DNA of 19,578 bases from Chitinophaga pinensis (lineage in GTDB: Bacteria; Bacteroidota; Bacteroidia; SXHM01). Location: assembly GCA_945889235.1 (NCBI GenBank), contig CAMDBK010000021.1, forward strand, positions 1-19,578, given 5' to 3'. Position numbers and translations under genes: made by a program. The notes beneath the pieces were generated by a model. The model saw nothing but the letters and a program-made list of their open reading frames with translations. It searched no databases and was not told where the DNA came from. The first letter of the stretch is position 1, and every line of letters starts with the position of its first letter. Positions 15,433 to 19,578 of the stretch are shown here, one piece after another.

Positions 15433-15495
15433 TGTCATGCTGAGCTTAGTCGAAGCACCTATAATTTAGACCCTTCGACTACGCTCAGGGTGACA
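15433..15495. repeat. Long imperfect palindromic repeat between pepA and pdxA
   Basis: The left arm (15433-15455) starts TGTCATGCTGAGC and ends TAGTCGAAG. The right arm (15473-15495) is its reverse complement over 23 positions with three mismatches. The loop is 17 bases. Both arms belong to the GAGCnTAGTCGA family also found at 1419-1445. Placed after the pepA stop, the RNA stem could stop or stabilise transcripts, but no U-tract follows. Confidence 0.8.
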
Positions 15496-15515
15496 CAGAA
15501 TGCTAAAATAGTAAA

Positions 15516-16574
15516 GTGGAAAACGAAAAAAAAATAAAAGTAGGCGTATCACTCGGTGATATAAACGGCATTGGTCCGGAAGTGATTATCAAAACTTTCC
15601 TCGACCCGCGGATGCTGGAAATTTGCACGCCTATTTTGTTTGGCTCCAATAAAGTAACTTCTGCACATCGCAGAATTCTGGAGATAAATGATTTCAGTTT
15701 CAACCCGATTACAAAACCCGAAGAAGCAAATAGCAAACGAGCCAACATTGTAAATATCTGGCAAGAAGAAGTTCCACTGGAAATTGGAAAGTCAACTCCG
15801 AATGGAGGAAAATATGCCCTGCTTTCATTGGAGGCTGCAACACAAGCCTTGAAAAACAATCAGGTTGATGTATTGGTAACCGGACCTATTAATAAGGACA
15901 ATATCCAAAGCGAGACTTTTAAATTCTCAGGACATACTGAATATCTTGCCCAGCAATTTGAAGCCAAAGAGCATCTGATGTTTATGGTAAATGGTAATCT
16001 GCGTGTTGGTTTGGTTACCGGACATATTCCATTGAATGAAGTCAGTAAATCTATTACTCCTGAAAAAATTCTGGGTAAACTGAAATTGATGAAGCAAAGT
16101 CTGTTACAGGATTTCGGAATTACCAAGCCACGCATAGCATTGCTTTCTGCAAACCCACACGCAGGTGATAATGGTTTGCTTGGTAACGAAGAAAAAGATA
16201 TCATTACTCCAACAGTAAAACAGGCAATTGAAGAAGGTTTACTTGTTTATGGTCCATATCCCGCTGATGGCTTTTTCGGTTCAGGCAACTGGAAAAATTT
16301 TGATGCGGTATTGGCAATGTATCATGATCAAGGCTTGGTTCCTTTCAAAGCGCTTTCATTTGACAGCGGGGTAAATTTCACAGCAGGGTTGTCGGTTGTC
16401 CGCACTTCGCCCGACCATGGAACAGCTTATGATTTAGCCGGAAAAAACAAAGCTTCCGAAAACTCTTTCCGTGAGGCGGTTTATCTTGCCTGCGATATTT
16501 TCCGGCAGCGCCAGGAATACAAGGAAATATCAGTAAACCCCTTGAAGTTTAGTAAACTAAAAAGGGATTATTAG
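15516..16574 (+). CDS. pdxA: 4-hydroxythreonine-4-phosphate dehydrogenase
   Basis: PdxA oxidises 4-phosphohydroxy-L-threonine with NAD(P) in pyridoxal-phosphate synthesis by the DXP-dependent route. The start is GTG 15516, because there is no ATG between the repeat and the conserved VGVSLGDINGIGPEV (9-23). The protein has 352 residues, the normal length. Visible features are GHTEYL (139-144; substrate-contacting H140, T141), and metal-binding His residues in TGHIPL (H170), ANPHAGDNG (H215) and MYHDQGLVPFK (H270). RTSPDHGTAYDLAG (296-309) is also present. It is the first gene after the palindromic repeat. In relatives, pdxA often sits near the DUF177-rpmF-fabH-accB run, and here that link is interrupted by a VapBC-like pair. 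Confidence 0.96.
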   Translation: MENEKKIKVGVSLGDINGIGPEVIIKTFLDPRMLEICTPILFGSNKVTSAHRRILEINDFSFNPITKPEEANSKRANIVNIWQEEVPLEIGKSTPNGGKYALLSLEAATQALKNNQVDVLVTGPINKDNIQSETFKFSGHTEYLAQQFEAKEHLMFMVNGNLRVGLVTGHIPLNEVSKSITPEKILGKLKLMKQSLLQDFGITKPRIALLSANPHAGDNGLLGNEEKDIITPTVKQAIEEGLLVYGPYPADGFFGSGNWKNFDAVLAMYHDQGLVPFKALSFDSGVNFTAGLSVVRTSPDHGTAYDLAGKNKASENSFREAVYLACDIFRQRQEYKEISVNPLKFSKLKRDY

Positions 16575-16608
16575 GCTTCTGCTTTCCGAAAGTTTTTTAT
16601 AAAAGACT

Positions 16609-16616
16609 TATATTTG
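16609..16616 (+). promoter_or_regulatory. Candidate -7 element TATATTTG before the VapBC-like pair
   Basis: TATATTTG matches TAnnTTTG exactly and lies 38 bases before the antitoxin ATG, after the pdxA stop at 16574. The expected -33 TTTG is not clear. It supports independent transcription of the toxin-antitoxin pair. Confidence 0.45.
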
Positions 16617-16620
16617 CCTG

Positions 16621-16639
16621 CCCGTTTCATTCAGACGGG
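16621..16639 (+). promoter_or_regulatory. Short hairpin in the leader of the VapBC-like pair
   Basis: CCCGT (16621-16625) and ACGGG (16635-16639) form a 5-bp stem with a nine-base loop, followed by AAAATAAAA. It lies between the candidate promoter and the antitoxin start. It could be a weak attenuator or a remnant repeat; no function is demonstrated. Confidence 0.3.
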
Positions 16640-16654
16640 TAAAATAAAAACAAC

Positions 16655-16894
16655 ATGAGTTATACAGACAAACATATAGTTGAAAGCTATTCAGGGCTTT
16701 TTGAAGGCCTTAGTTCAACAAGCAAAATTGAACTTATTGAGAACCTTTCAAAATCTTTGAAAGGAAAGAAAAAAGATAAAGAAGAAACATTTTATAAATC
16801 ATTTGGAGCATTTGCTTCCGACAAATCTGCAGAAGAAATTATTAAAATCATTAAATCAAGCAGAAAATTCAGAAAGAAAGAATTAAAATTCTGA
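16655..16894 (+). CDS. Antitoxin of a VapBC-like pair
   Basis: This 79-residue basic, helical protein starts at ATG 16655 (MSYTDKHIVESYSGLFEGLSS...). It contains IELIENLSKSLKGKKKDKEETFYKSFGAF and SAEEIIKIIKSSRKFRKKELKF; the latter tail is typical of the toxin-binding end of small antitoxins. No AbrB or ribbon-helix-helix DNA-binding motif is obvious. The assignment rests mainly on size and on the TGATG overlap with the PIN-domain gene. I do not recognise the exact antitoxin subfamily. Confidence 0.75.
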   Translation: MSYTDKHIVESYSGLFEGLSSTSKIELIENLSKSLKGKKKDKEETFYKSFGAFASDKSAEEIIKIIKSSRKFRKKELKF

Positions 16895-17295
16895 TGCAAT
16901 ATTTACTTGATACAACTACTTGCATATTTTTTCTTCGTGGCAAGATAAACTTAGACGATACTCTTCGTGAAAAGGGACGCGAAAACTGTTACTTGTCTGA
17001 AATTACCGTTGTTGAACTTCGTTTTGGAGCAGAGAATAGCAATAATCCGGCAAAGTCGCATAAAGCCGTAGATGCATTTTTAAACGGATTAACAGTTATT
17101 CCAATCTTTGGTTGTATAAAACGCTATGCTAAAGAAAAAGTGCGGCTAAGAAAAATCGGAAAGCCTATCCACGATGAGTTTGATTTACTGATTGGCGTAA
17201 CCGCAATTGAAAATAAATTGACTCTGGTAACAGACAATGTAAAGGACTTTGAGCGATTAGATGGAATTAAAATTGAAAATTGGTTCAAAAGATAA
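16894..17295 (+). CDS. PIN-domain ribonuclease toxin (VapC-like)
   Basis: These toxins are Mg2+-dependent RNases that cleave tRNA or rRNA sites. The 133-residue protein starts at ATG 16894. The PIN acidic residues are visible: D6 in YLLDTTTC, E41 in TVVELRFGAE, D97 in HDEFDLLIGVTAI and D114 in LVTDNVKDF. The residue after the first Asp is usually Asn (LDTN) but is Thr here. The length and helix-strand order suit a single PIN domain, and all four carboxylates are kept, so it is probably active. It shares one base with the antitoxin stop (TGATG). A separate promoter for the next gene lies 40-65 bases downstream. Confidence 0.9.
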   Translation: MQYLLDTTTCIFFLRGKINLDDTLREKGRENCYLSEITVVELRFGAENSNNPAKSHKAVDAFLNGLTVIPIFGCIKRYAKEKVRLRKIGKPIHDEFDLLIGVTAIENKLTLVTDNVKDFERLDGIKIENWFKR

Positions 17296-17334
17296 TGCCT
17301 CTTGCAATTGGGACAACCGGTTCTTAGCATTCCC

Positions 17335-17366
17335 TTGTTTTTCATTTACATATTTTTCTACCTTTG
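17335..17366 (+). promoter_or_regulatory. Bacteroidota-type promoter for the DUF177-rpmF-fabH run
   Basis: TACCTTTG (17359-17366) matches the TAnnTTTG -7 consensus. TTG at 17335-17337 sits 21 bases upstream, near the -33 position. Seventeen bases later comes the ATG at 17383. This is the best promoter in the window and separates the ribosome/fatty-acid genes from the toxin gene. Confidence 0.6.
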
Positions 17367-17382
17367 CACCCCTTGTTTAAAA

Positions 17383-17898
17383 ATGAAGGCTCTAAATCAG
17401 TATACTATTCAGTTTTCGGGACTTAAGCCCGGAAGACACGATTTTGAGTTTGAAATAGACAAGAAGTTCTTTGAGAGCATTGAGTATTCAGAGATACAAG
17501 ACGGCAAATTAAAAGTTGCTCTTGCATTGGATAAACATACCAATATGCTGGTTCTTGACTTTGTAATTGCAGGTGATGTAAACGTTCCCTGCGACCGTTG
17601 CGGAGAGGATTTTTTGTTGCCTATAAGCGATAAACAACGCCTGATTATAAAATTCGGAGAACAAACCACAGAAGTAGCGGAAGATGTAATGGTTATTCCG
17701 CGCAACGAAAGCGAACTGAATGTGGCGCACTTTATCTATGAATACATTATCCTCGCTTTGCCGCAGAAAAGAGTTCATCCTGAAGGTAAATGTGACAAAG
17801 AAGTATTAAAAAAATTGAAGAAATTAGAAGACGAAACCAATAAAAACAAAAACACCGACCCACGTTGGGACGGATTGAAAAACATAGTATTGAATTAA
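17383..17898 (+). CDS. DUF177 / YceD-family protein
   Basis: YceD family proteins are linked to 23S rRNA accumulation, are encoded next to rpmF in many bacteria, and are cytoplasmic. The true start is ATG 17383 (171 residues). An upstream in-frame TTG at 17302 would add a hydrophobic stretch lying over the promoter, so it is rejected. Evidence includes LDFVIAGDVNVPCDRCGEDF (58-77) with the CxRC pair at 70-73, a central acidic strand region (EVAEDVMVIPRNESELNVAHFIYEYIILALPQKR), and the C-terminal DPRWDGLKNIVLN signature (159-171). K..C..E near 137 resembles the second Cys position (PEGKCDKE). The gene is followed by rpmF after a repeat-rich 67-base gap, which supports co-expression with the ribosomal protein. 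Confidence 0.9.
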   Translation: MKALNQYTIQFSGLKPGRHDFEFEIDKKFFESIEYSEIQDGKLKVALALDKHTNMLVLDFVIAGDVNVPCDRCGEDFLLPISDKQRLIIKFGEQTTEVAEDVMVIPRNESELNVAHFIYEYIILALPQKRVHPEGKCDKEVLKKLKKLEDETNKNKNTDPRWDGLKNIVLN

Positions 17899-17901
17899 TA
17901 G

Positions 17902-17956
17902 AGTCCATTGTCGATAGTCCATAGTAAATCACCAATTCATTAAATCACCAATTCAC
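17902..17956. repeat. Short tandem repeats between DUF177 and rpmF
   Basis: TAAATCACCAATTCAT (17925-17940) is followed directly by TAAATCACCAATTCAC (17941-17956), 15 of 16 positions equal. Just before, AGTCCAT occurs twice at a 14-base step (17902 and 17916). The spacer is therefore almost wholly made of small repeats, leaving little room for a promoter before rpmF. Confidence 0.85.
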
Positions 17957-17965
17957 TAATTAAAA

Positions 17966-18148
17966 ATGGCACATCCAAAGCACAAGATTTCCAAATCACG
18001 CAGAGATAAAAGAAGAACACACGATAAAGCTGTAGTTCCTACCATCGCCACTTGCCCAACAACCGGAGAAGCACACCTTATGCACCGTGCACACTGGTAT
18101 GAAGGCAAACTTTACTACAAAGGTAAAGTGGTAATGGAAAAAGCGTAA
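17966..18148 (+). CDS. rpmF: 50S ribosomal protein L32
   Basis: This is a 60-residue basic protein of the large ribosomal subunit, with ATG at 17966. MAHPKHKISKSRRDKRRTHDK is the characteristic start, followed by ATCPTTGEAHLMHRAHWYEGKLYYKGKVV. The bacterial zinc-binding form has paired CxxC motifs, and here only one Cys remains (C30). It is therefore the non-zinc type, as is usual in this phylum. It ends two bases before fabH (GTG 18151), so translation of the two genes is likely coupled. Confidence 0.97.
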   Translation: MAHPKHKISKSRRDKRRTHDKAVVPTIATCPTTGEAHLMHRAHWYEGKLYYKGKVVMEKA

Positions 18149-18150
18149 GA

Positions 18151-19134
18151 GTGATTCGAGCTGCCATAACAGGCGTTCAGGGCTGGGTTCCGGAATATAT
18201 CCTGACCAATAAAGAGTTGGAGTCCATGGTTGACACCAATGATGAGTGGATTCAATCCCGCACAGGAATTCGTGAAAGACGTATCCTTAAAGGCAAAGAT
18301 CAGGGCACATCTGTAATGGCTGTTAACGCCATCAACGGTTTGCTGCAAAAGAAAGGCATTTCTCCGCTGGAGATTGACCTTATTATTTGTGCTACTACTA
18401 CGCCCGATATGCAGTTTCCTGCAACCGCCAATATTATAGCAGACAAAGTAGGCGCAAAAAATGCTTTTGGGTATGACCTCAGCGCAGCTTGTTCCGGTTT
18501 TATTTATTCTCTCGTTACCGCATCAAAATTTATTGAATCAGGCAGCCACAAAAAAGTTATTGTTGTGGGTGCCGATAAAATGTCATCTATTGTTGATTAT
18601 ACCGACCGCCAGACCTGTGTTATTTTTGGTGATGGAGCAGGAGCAGTTCTGCTTGAACCCGATGAAAGCGGAAACGGAATTATCGATTCTATTTTGCGTT
18701 CAGATGGTTGCGGTGCTCAACATCTACATCAAAAAGCAGGGGGCTCTATGCGCCCTGCAACCCACGAAACAGTTGATGCCCGCGAACATTACATTTATCA
18801 GGAAGGACAAGCCGTTTTCAAGTTTGCTGTAAAAGGAATGGCTGATATCAGCGCAGAAATTTTAGAAAAAAATAATCTGACCGGTGATGATATTGCATGG
18901 CTGGTTCCTCACCAGGCAAACAAACGCATCATTGATGCCACTGCAAAACGCATGGGCCTTGACGAAAAAAAAGTAATGATAAACATTGACCGTTACGGTA
19001 ATACCACCAACGGAACCATTCCGCTTTGTTTATGGGAATGGGAAAGCAAACTCAAAAAAGGCGATAACATTATTATAGCCGCTTTTGGCGGAGGGTTCAC
19101 ATGGGGTTCTATTTACCTTAAATGGGCTTATTAA
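18151..19134 (+). CDS. fabH: 3-oxoacyl-ACP synthase III
   Basis: FabH condenses acetyl-CoA with malonyl-ACP to start fatty-acid synthesis. The start is GTG 18151, two bases after rpmF; MIRAAITGVQGWVPE matches family N-termini directly. Catalytic residues are Cys114 in DLSAACSGF, His254 in VPHQANKRI and Asn284 in RYGNTTNGT. Also present are WIQSRTGIRERR (33-44), IFGDGAGAVLL (158-168) and the C-terminal AFGGGFTWGSIYLKW (311-325). The length of 327 is normal and all key residues are kept. plsX, which in other phyla lies between rpmF and fabH, is absent. accB follows after 67 bases. Confidence 0.97.
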   Translation: MIRAAITGVQGWVPEYILTNKELESMVDTNDEWIQSRTGIRERRILKGKDQGTSVMAVNAINGLLQKKGISPLEIDLIICATTTPDMQFPATANIIADKVGAKNAFGYDLSAACSGFIYSLVTASKFIESGSHKKVIVVGADKMSSIVDYTDRQTCVIFGDGAGAVLLEPDESGNGIIDSILRSDGCGAQHLHQKAGGSMRPATHETVDAREHYIYQEGQAVFKFAVKGMADISAEILEKNNLTGDDIAWLVPHQANKRIIDATAKRMGLDEKKVMINIDRYGNTTNGTIPLCLWEWESKLKKGDNIIIAAFGGGFTWGSIYLKWAY

Positions 19135-19201
19135 ATTTCACAAATAAAGATTTTTCTACCTTTAACTTTTCAAAATAACCAAAACTGATATTCCACACAA
19201 C

Positions 19202-19578
19202 ATGAACTTAAAGGAAATACAGGAACTCATCAAATTTGTCTCTAAAGCAGGGGTGAGCGAAGTAGAATTGCAGCAAAAAGATTTCAAAATTGTAATCAAA
19301 ACAACCAATGGCGAACATGGTGCTGTAACAGCTGCACCGCAGGTAGTGAGCGTTGCTCAACCTGTTGCACAGGTTGCAGCTGCACCGGTAGTTTCTCAAC
19401 CGGAAGCAGTTGCAGAAAAACCTGCTGACAACGGAAAAACCATCACCATCAAATCACCCATGATTGGAACGTTCTATCGTTCTTCCGGTCCTGATAAACC
19501 TTCATTTGTAAATGTTGGTGACGAAATAAAACAAGGTTCTGTTATCTGCATCATTGAAGCCATGAAACTCTTCAACGA
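19202..19578 (+). CDS. accB: Biotin carboxyl carrier protein of acetyl-CoA carboxylase, 3' end off the window
   Basis: BCCP carries the biotin that shuttles CO2 between AccC and the carboxyltransferase, making malonyl-CoA for FabH and elongation. ATG at 19202 starts MNLKEIQELIKFVSKAGVSEVELQ, a typical N-terminal helix. An Ala/Pro/Val-rich linker (about 41-74) follows, then the biotinyl domain with SPMIGTFYRSSGPDKPSFVNVGDEI and the EAMKL site (biotinylated Lys122). The frame is open to the end of the window, about 125 residues, and lacks only the last thirty or so. TACCTTTA at 19157-19164 is one base off the TAnnTTTG element, so a weak internal promoter is possible. accC is the expected next gene. 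Confidence 0.95.
   Translation, partial: MNLKEIQELIKFVSKAGVSEVELQQKDFKIVIKTTNGEHGAVTAAPQVVSVAQPVAQVAAAPVVSQPEAVAEKPADNGKTITIKSPMIGTFYRSSGPDKPSFVNVGDEIKQGSVICIIEAMKLFN

Noticed and set aside
15433..15495. Classical Rho-independent terminator after pepA
   Set aside because: The stem is strong, but no run of T follows on either strand. It is better described as a dispersed repeat that might also affect transcript ends.
15429..15515. CRISPR-like or transposon end between pepA and pdxA
   Set aside because: There is only one inverted pair with a short loop, no regular spacers, no target duplication and no transposase.
17302..17382. N-terminal hydrophobic extension on the DUF177 protein
   Set aside because: It would start at TTG, lie over a good TAnnTTTG promoter, and add a segment not found in the family. 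ATG 17383 fits.

Overview
The window looks like a chromosomal segment of a member of the Bacteroidota. The evidence is AT-rich DNA, TAnnTTTG-type promoter elements, few clear Shine-Dalgarno sites, outer-membrane barrels with PorV/PorQ-like and helix-hairpin-helix features, an N-glycanase-F/LamG-type secreted protein, and the gene order pdxA ... DUF177 - rpmF - fabH - accB. I cannot place it to genus. It is mostly housekeeping sequence with small accessory insertions. No gap without a gene exceeds 300 bases. No tRNA, rRNA, CRISPR array, transposase or prophage gene was seen.

Left part (1-3572): the 5' end of a large secreted protein runs off the left edge on the minus strand. Next come a short repeat, a divergent DUF2064/TIGR04282-type glycosyltransferase-like protein (minus), and a DASS/SLC13 anion transporter (plus).

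Centre (3569-13903, all minus strand): in transcription order these are an outer-membrane barrel with an OMPLA-like HxSNG motif, purK, a RelE/ParE-type toxin-antitoxin pair, purE, a PorV/PorQ-like barrel, an HhH-plus-barrel outer-membrane protein, proline dehydrogenase and a multi-PAS hybrid histidine kinase. The kinase frame is broken at a run of nine A. The tight spacing from purK to the HhH protein suggests one operon, with the toxin-antitoxin pair wedged between the two purine genes that catalyse consecutive steps.

Right part (13995-19578, all plus strand): leucyl aminopeptidase, a large imperfect palindromic repeat, pdxA, a VapBC-like toxin-antitoxin pair, then the DUF177 (YceD) - rpmF - fabH - accB cluster, which links ribosome assembly and fatty-acid initiation. 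accB is cut by the right edge.

The recurring theme is small selfish or repetitive DNA around housekeeping genes. Two unrelated toxin-antitoxin cassettes lie between biosynthetic genes. Three stretches of one GAGCGTAGTCGA repeat family sit between genes. A different palindromic repeat supplies part of the signal-peptide region of an outer-membrane protein. I found no convincing wholly new multi-gene system. The best candidates for a second look are the A9 frameshift in the kinase, the repeat-derived N-terminus, the PorV-like/HhH-barrel gene pair and the purK-TA-purE arrangement.
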